A stretch of DNA of 64,000 nucleotides. Origin: Collinsella sp944321445 (GTDB lineage: Bacteria; Actinomycetota; Coriobacteriia; Coriobacteriales; Coriobacteriaceae). The stretch's first letter is position 1. Every line of letters begins with the position of its first letter. The notes beneath the pieces were generated by a model, which saw nothing but the letters and a program-made list of their open reading frames with translations, made no database searches and was not told the origin of the DNA. The DNA lies in NCBI RefSeq assembly GCF_030371825.1, contig NZ_JAUDDM010000006.1. One strand, written 5' to 3'. This document shows positions 43,830 through 52,573 of this stretch, piece after piece. The position numbers and the translations under genes were made by a program.

Positions 43830-44813
43830 ATGAGCGACGAGCGCGTCACGAGTACACGGGAGACGGTGCCGCACGGCACAGATGCCACCTCGCGTGCCAC
43901 GCGCCGTGCTTGGCGCGAGAGGCTTAACAGCCAGGCGTCGCGCCGCATGCTCATCGGAGTGCTCGTCACGTTTCTGGGCGGCGCGTTCTGGGGCTTTTCC
44001 GGAACGGCGGCCAGCGCCCTGTTCGACGTCTACCACGTGGACACCATGTGGCTCATGAGCGTGCGCCAGCTGCTGGCGGGCGCGCTGTTCATGATCGTGA
44101 TCCTGCTGTTCGACCGCAAGCGTTTCGTGCAGCTGTGGACCACGCCCGAGCATCGCCGCACGCAGCTCATCTTCACGTTCTTCGGACTTTTGGCCAACCA
44201 GTTCTTCTATCTCAGCGCGGTGCGCCTCACCAACGCTGGAACCGCGACTGTGCTGCAGTGCCTGCAGCTGGTGATCATCATGGCGTGCACCTGCATCACC
44301 GGGCACCGCCGTCCGCGCAAGCGCGAGCTCGCCGGCCTGGTCATGGCGCTTGCCGGCACGGTGCTCATTTCCACGAGCGGCGACCTGTCGCGCCTGTCCA
44401 TTCCACCGCTGGGTTTGGCCATGGGCCTGCTAACCGCGCTGGGGGCGGCGCTCATCACCATTTTGCCGGTGAAGATCCTGCCGGTGTACGGCTCGACTAT
44501 CGTCACCGGGTCGGCCATGTTCCTCTCGGGCATTGTGACCAGCATGTTCGTGCAGCCGTGGAACAACGCGCCCGCACTCGACCTGGGCGGCTTGCAGATG
44601 CTCGCCGTGTTCGTGCTCATCGGGTCGTTCTTGGCGTATCTGCTCTACATGCAGGGCGTGAAGACCATCGGCAGCATGCGCGCGGGCCTCATCGGTTCCA
44701 TGGAGCCCGTGTCGGCCACCGTGACGAGCGCGATTCTGCTGGGCACGGCGTTTTCCGGCACGGACATCGCCGGCTTTGCGCTGATCATCGGGATGATGTT
44801 TTTGACGGTGTAG
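43830..44813 (+). CDS. EamA/DMT-superfamily transporter
   Basis: A 327-residue membrane protein with ten hydrophobic segments in two EamA repeats (FLGGAFWGFSGTAAS at the first; GLAMGLLTALGAALITILPVK at the second), a pattern of drug/metabolite transporters. The ~35-residue N-terminal extension is hydrophilic. ATG 43830 follows GGGGGAG. Substrate unknown. Confidence 0.9.
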   Translation: MSDERVTSTRETVPHGTDATSRATRRAWRERLNSQASRRMLIGVLVTFLGGAFWGFSGTAASALFDVYHVDTMWLMSVRQLLAGALFMIVILLFDRKRFVQLWTTPEHRRTQLIFTFFGLLANQFFYLSAVRLTNAGTATVLQCLQLVIIMACTCITGHRRPRKRELAGLVMALAGTVLISTSGDLSRLSIPPLGLAMGLLTALGAALITILPVKILPVYGSTIVTGSAMFLSGIVTSMFVQPWNNAPALDLGGLQMLAVFVLIGSFLAYLLYMQGVKTIGSMRAGLIGSMEPVSATVTSAILLGTAFSGTDIAGFALIIGMMFLTV

Positions 44814-44877
44814 GCGCGGGTGCGCGGACGCGGGCGCGGGCACGGGTGGCCCTGGCGCGTCCGCGTGGCCGACGGCT

Positions 44878-44999
44878 GTTGTGAGCGCTTTTGGCCAACC
44901 GCCCCACGTTCGGTGCACCTACGGCACATGTTTGGCCCAAATTACTGGCCCCAGGCGCACCGAACTGCCGTCGATTGGTCAAAAGTGCACCGAACGTCA
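44878..44999. repeat. Composite inverted repeat, family C copy 2
   Basis: Forward unit with GAGCGCTTTTGGCCAA, a degenerate second unit (GTGCACCTACGGCACATG), then two reverse units (GCGCACCGAAC, GGTCAAAAGTGCACCGAAC). It closely matches copy 4 at 45843, sharing the GTGCACCTACGGCACATG insert. Confidence 0.8.
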
Positions 45000-45024
45000 G
45001 AGCGAGCGCGATGACACGCCAGCG

Positions 45025-45426
45025 TTACGCTTGCAACCGTTCTTTAAGCGCTTCCTGCAACACCTGGGAGAAGTTGAATCCACGCTCCGCTGCCTGCGCG
45101 TTTAGCCATGCGGGCAGGGTGACCGTGCGGCTGACGGCCCGGTTTGCGCTCGCGAGCCGCACCGATGGCATATATACATCGACCAGCACAGCGCGCTCAT
45201 TTGCTGCAACATCGACCTCGTTCACATGCGTGGGGACGGGCGGTTCCAGCCCATCTTGCTCGATGCCATACATGGTGATACCCAGCAGCTCGCGCGCGGA
45301 CATAAGGGCGTCTTGCTCATCGACGCCGCTCGTGGCGACATCTAAATCTGGAAAGACTACCGCGATTTCCTGCTCGGGTTCATACGTGAAAACCGCAGGG
45401 TAAAAATACCTGTTCGGTTTAGCCAT
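45025..45426 (-). CDS. HicB-like antitoxin, orphan
   Basis: A 133-residue protein with a HicB-type partial RNase H fold (YFYPAVFTYEPEQEIAVVFPDLDVATSGVDEQDALMSARELL) and a C-terminal ribbon-helix-helix DNA-binding part (VTLPAWLNAQAAERGFNFSQVLQEALKERL). HicB proteins neutralise the mRNA-cleaving HicA toxin and repress their own promoter. No HicA-like ORF is found on either side, so this is a solitary antitoxin or regulator. A palindrome lies 29 bases upstream of the start and is its likely operator. Confidence 0.85.
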   Translation of the reverse strand: MAKPNRYFYPAVFTYEPEQEIAVVFPDLDVATSGVDEQDALMSARELLGITMYGIEQDGLEPPVPTHVNEVDVAANERAVLVDVYMPSVRLASANRAVSRTVTLPAWLNAQAAERGFNFSQVLQEALKERLQA

Positions 45427-45455
45427 GAGAGGCTCCTTTCTCGCTGCCCTTTAAG

Positions 45456-45483
45456 AGTAACACATAGAATAATATGTGTTACT
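45456..45483 (-). promoter_or_regulatory. Palindromic operator of the hicB-like gene
   Basis: Perfect 11-base arms AGTAACACATA and TATGTGTTACT separated by six bases. The AT-rich centre offers a TATTAT-like -10 box on the - strand. The position fits autoregulation by the ribbon-helix-helix domain. Confidence 0.6.
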
Positions 45484-45633
45484 GGTATTATGGATATGAT
45501 TCTTACGGGGCGAGGAGGGGCTATATAGCGCAACGGTAGGTATTCGAAGTTCTGCGATAGGGCTTCGCTGAGATGAAATTGCTCTTGCTATGGCGTAGAA
45601 ACGCAGCCCGTGGGCTGTGTCTGTTCTCGATGG

Positions 45634-45763
45634 TGTTCTGTGCGCTTTTGACCAATCGCCGCCAGTTGTGAGCGCTTTCGGCCAATAAAACCCGCCGTCT
45701 CCAGCGGATTCGTTGGCCAAAACCGCTCATAACAGAGGGCGATTGGTCGAAAGCGCTCGCAAC
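45634..45763. repeat. Composite inverted repeat, family C copy 3
   Basis: Four units, F-F-R-R: TGTGCGCTTTTGACCAATCG, GTGAGCGCTTTCGGCCAAT, then GTTGGCCAAAACCGCTCATA and GATTGGTCGAAAGCGCTCGC. It lies with copy 4 in the 578-base gap 45427-46004. Confidence 0.82.
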
Positions 45764-45842
45764 AGTTCGTGCGACCTCCTGGCGCGCTGACGCCAAGCAA
45801 GGAAATCAGCGACCGATATGCGCCCAGACCTCGCCCGCGGCA

Positions 45843-45964
45843 GTTCGGTGCGCTTTCGGCCAACCGCCCCACGTTCAGTGCACCTACGGCACATGTTTGG
45901 CCCAATTTATTGGCTCCAAGTGCACCGAACTGTCGCCGATTGGTCAAAAGTGCACCGAACGTCT
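45843..45964. repeat. Composite inverted repeat, family C copy 4
   Basis: Same plan as copy 2 (44878-44999), over 85 percent identical by eye, including the GTGCACCTACGGCACATG insert and the two reverse units ending CACCGAAC. Confidence 0.82.
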
Positions 45965-46004
45965 GGATGGGTGCGCGCGAGCGCACGTCCGCGTAGTGCG
46001 CAAC

Positions 46005-46499
46005 CTAGCTCTCGTGCGCGCTGCCCTCTTCGGGGTACGCGAACGCGCGTGCCAGTTGGAGCGACTTTGCGCTGATAGCGTGCTCGGCAAGTGGAATGAG
46101 CAGCTGCGCTCCCTCGGGAGTGGAGGCGAGCTTGATCATGCGATCGTGGAGTTCGTCGGGCAAGCTGCCGTTTTCGTAGCTGGCATACGTTTGCTCGCCA
46201 AAGCCCAAAAAGCGGCTGAATTCGCGCAGCGACATGCCGTAGCGGGCGCGCACGTCTTTGATTTGCTGCGTAGACAGCATGTTATGGCGGGCGCGATAGA
46301 TGTCGTACACGCGGTCGAGCGTCACGCCGTCAACGCGTGTGTCGCCAATGTCTTCGCCGCAATGCGGGCACACGGCAACGGTGGCATCGATAACAATAGC
46401 CTCGCCGCGTACGCGATGCGTTTCGGTTCGCACAATCAGGGGCGCCTTGACCTCGACATCGCAGTAAGGACAGTAGGTATCAAACGTCTTTCGTTCCAT
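46005..46499 (-). CDS. MqsA/YgiT-type zinc-finger HTH regulator, orphan antitoxin-like
   Basis: A 164-residue protein with an N-terminal zinc finger (CPYCD and CPHCG, residues 10-13 and 44-47) and a helix-turn-helix region (about 78-130, MSLREFSRFLGFGEQTYASYENG). This is the plan of MqsA antitoxins and related type II TA regulators. No toxin (MqsR or other) ORF is adjacent, so it may act alone or on a distant promoter. ATG 46499 starts directly at the zinc finger; the longer upstream frame is not used. Confidence 0.82.
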   Translation of the reverse strand: MERKTFDTYCPYCDVEVKAPLIVRTETHRVRGEAIVIDATVAVCPHCGEDIGDTRVDGVTLDRVYDIYRARHNMLSTQQIKDVRARYGMSLREFSRFLGFGEQTYASYENGSLPDELHDRMIKLASTPEGAQLLIPLAEHAISAKSLQLARAFAYPEEGSAHES

Positions 46500-47129
46500 C
46501 GAAAACCTCCCAGTGGTCACGATACGGCTTGATGGAAAGGCATTTACGACAGCGGATGCTTCATTGACTGTAACTATATCATTACAAAACCAATCGGCTA
46601 TGAAATAAGGTGCAGAGAAGATAAGGCTCAATTGGCAAGTGCGGATAAGCAGCGCAGGAAGAAGATCGAGTCGGGCACGCACTAGCAAGCAGCTCGCCTC
46701 TTAACATCGGATAACCTTGCTGTGACCTTACAAAGAAAGGCTCGCTACGCGCCGGGTTTTCAACCTCAAGGTGATATAGTGGATGCACGTTCGTGTGGTC
46801 GGGGTCGGTAACCGAAGGCACGCGGGCGGGAAGCTTGGCACCGGGTCGGTACGAGTGGATGAACATATCCGTTGGACGGGCAATCGTCGCTGAGTGCGCG
46901 TTGGTTATGCCATCGGAGGCTGAATACGTCGGGCGAGGCGTACCTGCAGATAGCAGGTACAAAGCGCCAGCGTGTGAAGAGGGCAGAAGCGCGCCAATGG
47001 CCGCGCATGGCCCTTCGCGTGCGTAGAGCGCGTGCACGCAGCGTGCGGTCCCGACATAAAAGCCACCGTTTTTCAACCAACCACAGCTCAAACACGATGC
47101 GGTTCCCTAAGCAGTAAGGGTCGGCTGCT
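46500..47129 (+). promoter_or_regulatory. Long leader region upstream of loaP
   Basis: A 630-base gap without a convincing gene. A possible -10 box TATAGT is at 46775-46780, giving a leader of about 350 bases. The leader contains a strong hairpin: GTACCTGC and GCAGGTAC (46940-46947 and 46953-46960) with loop AGATA, enclosed by GGCG/CGCC across a 4x4 internal loop. LoaP proteins act through a hairpin in the RNA leader of their operon, so this is a candidate binding element. Confidence 0.45.
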
Positions 47130-47642
47130 TTGGAGATGTACGTAGTGCAGGTCCCCGGCGGGCACGAGCGCGCGGCGCGCGATTTGCTCGTGAAGCTGCT
47201 GGGCGACTTGGCGGGGGAGTGCTTCATTCCCCTGTACGAATGCATGCGCCGTACGCGCGGCGAATGGCGCCGTGAACAGCGCAGGCTGTTTCCGGGCTAC
47301 GTGTTCATAACGACGGACGATATCGACAGCGTGGTGGCGCACCTGCGCAACCTGCCGTTTTTCGCCAAGGTGATCGGCGGGCACGACGAGCGCTACGTGC
47401 CGCTCACCAAAGAGGAAGTCGCTTGGCTGCAGGCGCTCACCAACGTGGAGACCCACACGGTCGAGCTCTCGATGGGGATTATCGAGGGCGACGAAGTAAA
47501 GATCTGGAAAGGTCCGCTCAAGGGACAAGAGGCCAAGATCGTAAAGATCGACCGCCACAAGCGCCTGGCCTTTCTGGAAATGCACATGTTCGGCCGCACC
47601 AAGGTGATCAAGGTGGGGCTGGAGATTGTGAGTAAGCGATGA
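47130..47642 (+). CDS. loaP: LoaP-type transcription antiterminator (NusG paralog)
   Basis: A 170-residue NusG-family protein: NGN domain (YVVQVPGGHERAARDLLVKLL, CFIPLYECMRR, RRLFPGYVFITTDD) and a C-terminal KOW domain (about 120-165, GIIEGDEVKIWKGPLKGQEAKIVKIDRHKRLAFLEM). LoaP bypasses terminators in long polysaccharide or antibiotic operons, so its place at the head of the surface polysaccharide locus fits. TTG 47130 has AAGGG nine bases before it; ATG 47136, two codons later, is the alternative. The gene is followed after 45 bases by the sugar transferase. Confidence 0.9.
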   Translation: MEMYVVQVPGGHERAARDLLVKLLGDLAGECFIPLYECMRRTRGEWRREQRRLFPGYVFITTDDIDSVVAHLRNLPFFAKVIGGHDERYVPLTKEEVAWLQALTNVETHTVELSMGIIEGDEVKIWKGPLKGQEAKIVKIDRHKRLAFLEMHMFGRTKVIKVGLEIVSKR

Positions 47643-47687
47643 GTCGCGCGCGGCAGCCGGGATTAAGCGCGGAGTGTTTTGGGTCGG

Positions 47688-48545
47688 ATGAATAACGGGA
47701 TTGATAAGCGAATAACGGCGGATGTCGCAGAAGAAAGCGCGTCAATTATGGGTGCCGGCGTTTCGGTTGCTGTCACGATGCCGACAGGATCTCCTGATTC
47801 AATGTCGGATGAGGACATTGCCGTCCGTCGTGAGGTTGCCTCTATGGACCGCAAAGCTGGGCATGAGCCTGGACTCTCCAAAACGGGTGTTCCGGCGGAA
47901 GTTCTGGAGAAGCTGCTGCCTGGCGACGACGTAATCGAGCTCGAAGAGCCCGTAGTCGGTGGATCGGTTGCCTATCGCTTCGCTAAGCGAACATTCGATG
48001 TTGTGTCCTGTGGGGCGGCACTCGTTGTTCTGGCGATTCCCATGGCCGTCATTGCGCTTAAGATCAAGAGCGAATCGCCCGGTCCCGTTATCTACGCGCA
48101 GAAGCGCATCGGACTCGGCGGATGCGAGTTCAATATCTACAAGTTCAGAAGCATGTACATAGACGCGGAGGCCCGTGGTGCGCGATGGGCGTCGGACGAC
48201 GACCCGCGCGTGACGCCCTTCGGTAAGTTCATGCGCAAAACGAGGCTGGACGAGATCCCCCAGTTTTGGAACGTCTTCAAGGGCGACATGTCGCTCGTAG
48301 GACCGCGCCCGGAGCGGGGCGTGTTCTGCGAGGAGTTTGAGAAAAGGATTCACGGCTGGCGCTACCGTACCAAGGTACGTCCTGGTATCACTGGTCTCGC
48401 CCAAGTGACCGGCGGTTACGACTTGCTTCCCAAGGAGAAAGTTCTTCTGGACATGGAGTACATCGAGACGAGGAGCGCCGCGCTGGATTTGAAGATTCTC
48501 CTGCGCACGCTCGGCATCGTTCGCACGGGGGAGGGTGCGCGATGA
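47688..48545 (+). CDS. Undecaprenyl-phosphate sugar-1-phosphate transferase
   Basis: A 285-residue initiating phosphoglycosyltransferase that links the first sugar phosphate to the lipid carrier. The catalytic domain (about 95-285) has one membrane helix (SCGAALVVLAIPMAVIALKI), KFRSMYIDAE, TRLDEIPQFWNVFKGDMSLVGPRPERG and RPGITGLAQVTGGY, all signatures of the WcaJ/PglC-type domain. The first ~90 residues are an unusual acidic, unstructured head. ATG 47688 is used; TTG 47679 is possible. Its stop overlaps the next gene's start (ATGA). Sugar specificity unknown. Confidence 0.92.
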   Translation: MNNGIDKRITADVAEESASIMGAGVSVAVTMPTGSPDSMSDEDIAVRREVASMDRKAGHEPGLSKTGVPAEVLEKLLPGDDVIELEEPVVGGSVAYRFAKRTFDVVSCGAALVVLAIPMAVIALKIKSESPGPVIYAQKRIGLGGCEFNIYKFRSMYIDAEARGARWASDDDPRVTPFGKFMRKTRLDEIPQFWNVFKGDMSLVGPRPERGVFCEEFEKRIHGWRYRTKVRPGITGLAQVTGGYDLLPKEKVLLDMEYIETRSAALDLKILLRTLGIVRTGEGAR

Positions 48546-49706
48546 GTAAGATGAAAGTTGCGGTCGTAACTGCTGCTACCAACACCATTCCACGTTTTCG
48601 GATTGATATGATTGATGAATTCGTTCATCGCGGTTGTGATGTTCTGGTGCTAGGGAATGATCAAGAATCTGACTGGGACGTCTATTTTAAAGAGCATGAT
48701 GTCCGTTATCGCTCTTACAGTGTCTCGCGCAATGGGATTAATCCCTTTGATGATATCGGGACATTGCGAGAGCTTGAGATTATATTTGAAGAAGAGACGC
48801 CTGATCGCGTGTTCACGTATCAGGCAAAGCCCAACATTTATGGTTCAATTGCGGCGCATAGAGCAGGAATCAAGGCTGTTTACGTGATGATGGGTGGTTT
48901 GGGTTCTGTATTTCACGCTCCTGACCTTAAATCGAAATTACTGCGCTCCGTGGTGTTAAGGGAGTACCGTGTAGCCTTGAAACACGCTGCCGGCGTATTC
49001 TTCCAGAATGAAGAAGATGCGAAGACGTTTGAGTGTCTTGGAATTATCGACCGCAATAAAGTGCACATGGTGCGCGGTTCTGGAGTTTCACTTGATCGCT
49101 TCCCAGAGAGGCCGCTTCCCCCCCAGCCCGTCATTTCTATTTGTTGGAAGACTTGTGCGAGGTAAGGGAATTATTGATTATCTTGAAGCAGCGAAGGCAG
49201 TAAAAGCTGTTCACCCAGAGGTTTCTTTTCGCGTTGCAGGGCCATTCGATACGAACCCAACGGCGTTGCATCCGGATGAGCTCGAGCCGTATATTGACGA
49301 AGGCACGATAGAGTATCTCGGCGAGCTGCTTCCGAATGAGGTCCAGTCTGCTGTTGAGCAGTGTTCGGCATTTGTTTTACCAAGTTATTATGGCGAGGGG
49401 ACTCCGAAATCTGCTCTTGAGGCTATGGCAACGGGTAGGGCGCTCATTGTTGCAGATGCTGTTGGATGTCGAGAGGTCGTTCGCCCAGGCGAGAATGGTT
49501 TTTTGGTTCAGCCAAAGAATCCTCATGAAATCGCAGCCGCAATGGAACGTCTCCTTTTTGAGAAAGGGCTTCTTGAGCGAATGGGTGCAGCTAGTCGAAG
49601 GATTGCCGAAAGAGTGTTCGATGTAAACAAGGTGAATGCAGTTATCTGCAAATCGATGGGAATAGAACCTGCCTGTTCAGCAGATTTCAACAAGCCACTG
49701 GACTGA
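48542..49706 (+). pseudogene. GT4 glycosyltransferase, frameshifted at a C-tract
   Basis: A glycosyltransferase of the GT-B/GT4 type in two frames. The first part (48542-49165) begins MSKMKVAVVTAATNTIPRFRI and reads through AGIKAVYVMMGGLGSVFHAPDL to SGVSLDRFPERPLPP. The frame then ends early (ISICWKTCAR). A one-base shift at a run of seven C (49118-49124) restores homology in the other frame: FLFVGRLVRGKGIIDYLEAAKAV, YIDEGTIEYLGELL, LPSYYGEGTPKSALEAMATGRA, the GT4 nucleotide-sugar and E-x7-E regions, to the stop at 49706. Six C would give a 387-residue enzyme. It may be a pseudogene, a sequencing artefact, or a phase-variable gene. It overlaps both neighbours by a few bases, as in a coupled operon. 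Confidence 0.85.
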
Positions 49707-50641
49707 TGGATGGGGTTAACTTGAGTATCAAAAGTCGGCTTAAGCGGTTAATTAAAGACAAGGAAACCCGAGCCCAAATCATGCAAAAACTATCATTCAT
49801 TGATGATGTATCTATGATTAAGATACTTTACTGGATTAATACTGGGAAGACTTGCAATCTGGATAACCCTCGCACGTTTAACGAAAAGATTCAATGGTAT
49901 AAACTTTATTACCGAAAACCGATCATGACAAAATTGGCGGACAAAATTGCCGTTAAGCGATTTGTGTCCGATGCTGGTTATCCCGAAATAGTTACACCCG
50001 TATATGCTGAATGGAAGGATCCTGGTTCAATTAGATTCGAAGACCTCCCGAGTCCTTGCATATTGAAATGTAATCACAACTCAGATGGCGCAATCATTTG
50101 GACAGCGGATAGGATTGATGAGGCCGAAACTATCCGGGGCAGAATACGCCGAATGCTGCAGAATAATCAGTTTTGGGGATCTCGCGAGTGGTGTTACAAG
50201 GATATTGAGCCTTTGGTTTTTGCAGAGGAGCTTCTGCAGCCTAAAAATGGAGAGCTGATTGACTGGAATGTATTCTGCTTCAATGGAGTACCGAAGCTTG
50301 TGTTATGCAATAAAGGTCTAATTACCGCATCGGGAGAGCATTCTGGGAAGGCTGCTCGAGCAGCTTTCTTGCCTGATTTCACGCCAGTTGAAATTGAAAG
50401 TGGGATGGACCCCATTCCAATTGATGAGATACAAAAGCCACAATTTTACAATGAGATGCTTGAAGTTGCTTCACGTTTAGCAGTCTCATTTCCTCAGGTA
50501 AGAGTCGATTTCTTCCAGATTGACGATAACTATCGATTTGGCGAAATGACATTCTATTCATCGAGCGGTTATTCAGAGTGGAAGCCGGAAGAATGGCAGT
50601 ACCGAATGGGAGACTGGTTCCACCTCCCAAACAAGAGCTGA
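49706..50641 (+). CDS. TupA-like ATP-grasp protein
   Basis: A 311-residue protein of the TupA-like ATP-grasp group, known from teichuronopeptide synthesis and frequent in capsule loci. Visible features: NPRTFNEKIQWYKLYYR near residues 52-68, ILKCNHNSDGAI (ATP-grasp loop), EELLQPKNGELIDWNVFCFNGVPKLV, and DNYRFGEMTFYSSSGY at the C-terminus. It probably adds an amino acid or similar group to the polymer. The start overlaps the GT4 stop. Confidence 0.85.
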   Translation: MDGVNLSIKSRLKRLIKDKETRAQIMQKLSFIDDVSMIKILYWINTGKTCNLDNPRTFNEKIQWYKLYYRKPIMTKLADKIAVKRFVSDAGYPEIVTPVYAEWKDPGSIRFEDLPSPCILKCNHNSDGAIIWTADRIDEAETIRGRIRRMLQNNQFWGSREWCYKDIEPLVFAEELLQPKNGELIDWNVFCFNGVPKLVLCNKGLITASGEHSGKAARAAFLPDFTPVEIESGMDPIPIDEIQKPQFYNEMLEVASRLAVSFPQVRVDFFQIDDNYRFGEMTFYSSSGYSEWKPEEWQYRMGDWFHLPNKS

Positions 50642-50654
50642 ATAAAGGATAAAA

Positions 50655-51635
50655 ATGAATTCATTGAGCTGCTCGGTTGCCGTTGCAACTTATAACGGTG
50701 AAAAATACATTCTAGAACAATTGGAGTCGATTTGCAATCAAAGCAGGAAACCAGATGAGGTAATCATCTGCGATGACAGATCATGCGATAGAACATACTC
50801 AATAATTGAAGAATATATCAACTCTAATAATCTAAACACTACATGGCAATTAAAGAAGAACAAAACAAACAAAGGGTATGCTCGCAATTTTATTGAATGC
50901 GCCATGGACACAAAATCAGATATTATTTTCTACTGTGACCAGGATGACATTTGGGATCTCCACAAAATCGAGAGTATGATGGCAGTCTTAGAGTCGGACG
51001 CTTCAGCAGATGCGGTCCATTGCTTCACCTTGACTATCGATGGGACAGCAAACCATCAAAGAACATTATTCGATTTATATAAAACAAAGACTTTAAATGG
51101 AAAAATAGAAAGAGTCGATCTTACAGAAATGCTTCGATACGGACGATCAGCAGGGCTTTGCTTAGCATTTAGAAGAAAGTTACTTCCAAATGTAAACAGG
51201 TGGAATCTTGAGTTTGGCATACCGCATGATTTGCCGGTTGGATATATTGCAAGTTTACAACATGGATATCGATCGCTAAATTCCGCCCTTGTCCGCCGGC
51301 GGATTACAGGCGACAATCTATCACGTCCGCACAAGACCCTTCGTTCGCGAATTAGCGATCCGCTTTATCAGATAGATTCAAACAAGAATAACCTAAAGAT
51401 ATTTAACGCGCTTCTCCATGATTCGACGATTCACCTTAGTTCAGAAGATCATGAACTGGTGCAACGAGGATACGATTTGCTTGAAGAAAGCATCGATGCT
51501 CTTAGTAGAAAAAATATTCTTAAGTTGTTTACTCTTATATTTCGGAGGTGTAGTAGCGTCGATATTGCACGAAGACTAGTAAATTTATTTTGTGCTATAT
51601 TCGGTAAGTATGAAAAGAGTGCGGCTAGTGAGTAG
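50655..51635 (+). CDS. GT2 glycosyltransferase
   Basis: A 326-residue family 2 glycosyltransferase. N-terminal GT-A domain: SVAVATYNGEKYILEQLESICNQS, CDDRSCD, and FYCDQDDIWDLHKIE (metal-binding Asp motif near residues 94-100). The C-terminal half has the family acceptor region but weak conservation. The base composition is clearly AT-richer than at the two ends of the window. Donor and linkage unknown. Confidence 0.9.
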   Translation: MNSLSCSVAVATYNGEKYILEQLESICNQSRKPDEVIICDDRSCDRTYSIIEEYINSNNLNTTWQLKKNKTNKGYARNFIECAMDTKSDIIFYCDQDDIWDLHKIESMMAVLESDASADAVHCFTLTIDGTANHQRTLFDLYKTKTLNGKIERVDLTEMLRYGRSAGLCLAFRRKLLPNVNRWNLEFGIPHDLPVGYIASLQHGYRSLNSALVRRRITGDNLSRPHKTLRSRISDPLYQIDSNKNNLKIFNALLHDSTIHLSSEDHELVQRGYDLLEESIDALSRKNILKLFTLIFRRCSSVDIARRLVNLFCAIFGKYEKSAASE

Positions 51636-52557
51636 CTATCCTTCTGTTGCCGTCATGTTATGTAGCTTTAATGGCTCTAAATATATCTCTGAACAGATTA
51701 ATTCTATTCTGATGCAAAAGTCTGTTCAAGTTACTCTGTTTGTGCACGACGATGGATCGAATGATACAACTCGGTTTAAGCTCCATGAGGCTCAGCAAAA
51801 ATGGGGTATCAAACGAATTAAGCTATTGTTTACAGATAACATGGGTTATCCCAATAGTTTTTATTGGCTTTTAGATAAGACACCCGATGAATTCGATTAT
51901 TATGCGTTTGCCGATCAAGATGATGTTTGGGTTGATGATAAACTTAGCTGCGCAATTAGTATGCTTAATACGATAGATTCAGACAATATTCCCCTTTTAT
52001 ACGGCTCGTCCACTACGAATGTTGATGAACAGCTAAGGCCAATTAAGTCATATGGGAGAAATTATCCGTATGTGAACAACGTCATTTCTTTCTTCATGAG
52101 GGTCAGAATTGCTGCTCATACAATGGTCTTTAATCAGGCGCTAAAGGATGCGCTGTCGTCTTTTTATCCTGAGGTCTCTGATGTGGGGCACGATCAGCTC
52201 GCGTTATTGGTTGCGAGCGCATCGGGGAAAGTTATGATTGATAATGAGAGCCATGTACTGCATAGACGGGACGATACTTGTTTATCCGGAAGTGGTAGAG
52301 GACTGAAGGCTCGAATTGTCTCAGAATTAAAATCTCTTAGCGGAATGCCTATTGATAGAGTTAGGCTCGCACAAAAGTTGCTCGATTCTTTTTCGGAAAC
52401 GTTAGATCAAGATGAACGGTATGTTTTGCAGCTGCTCAGTGTAATGAGAAAAAAAACCAGCGCTCGAATAAAACTAGCGATTTCGCCCATGCTACGTTGT
52501 GGTATTGGTATCGTTCGGGTTAAGACAATCATCTCTCTAGTAATCAACCGATACTGA
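51610..52557 (+). CDS. GT2 glycosyltransferase
   Basis: A 315-residue family 2 enzyme: SVAVMLCSFNGSKYISEQINSILMQ, HDDGSNDTT, and YYAFADQDDVWVDDKL (metal site near residues 89-97). It shows the same module order as the preceding gene, which it overlaps by 26 bases. ATG 51610 is used; an upstream ATG at 51592 would only extend into the preceding gene. Confidence 0.9.
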   Translation: MKRVRLVSSYPSVAVMLCSFNGSKYISEQINSILMQKSVQVTLFVHDDGSNDTTRFKLHEAQQKWGIKRIKLLFTDNMGYPNSFYWLLDKTPDEFDYYAFADQDDVWVDDKLSCAISMLNTIDSDNIPLLYGSSTTNVDEQLRPIKSYGRNYPYVNNVISFFMRVRIAAHTMVFNQALKDALSSFYPEVSDVGHDQLALLVASASGKVMIDNESHVLHRRDDTCLSGSGRGLKARIVSELKSLSGMPIDRVRLAQKLLDSFSETLDQDERYVLQLLSVMRKKTSARIKLAISPMLRCGIGIVRVKTIISLVINRY

Positions 52558-52573
52558 TAATCAGGTCTGTAAT

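Noticed and set aside
45505..45580. A tRNA-like opening (GGGGCTATATAGCGCAACGG) after the hicB operator
   Set aside because: The first 25 bases resemble a tRNA acceptor and D-loop, but no anticodon stem, T arm or matching 3' acceptor can be folded downstream, and no attachment-site duplication was seen.
47679..47690. TTG 47679 as start of the sugar transferase
   Set aside because: The nearest purine-rich site (GCGGAG) is too close to it; ATG 47688 is the more usual choice.
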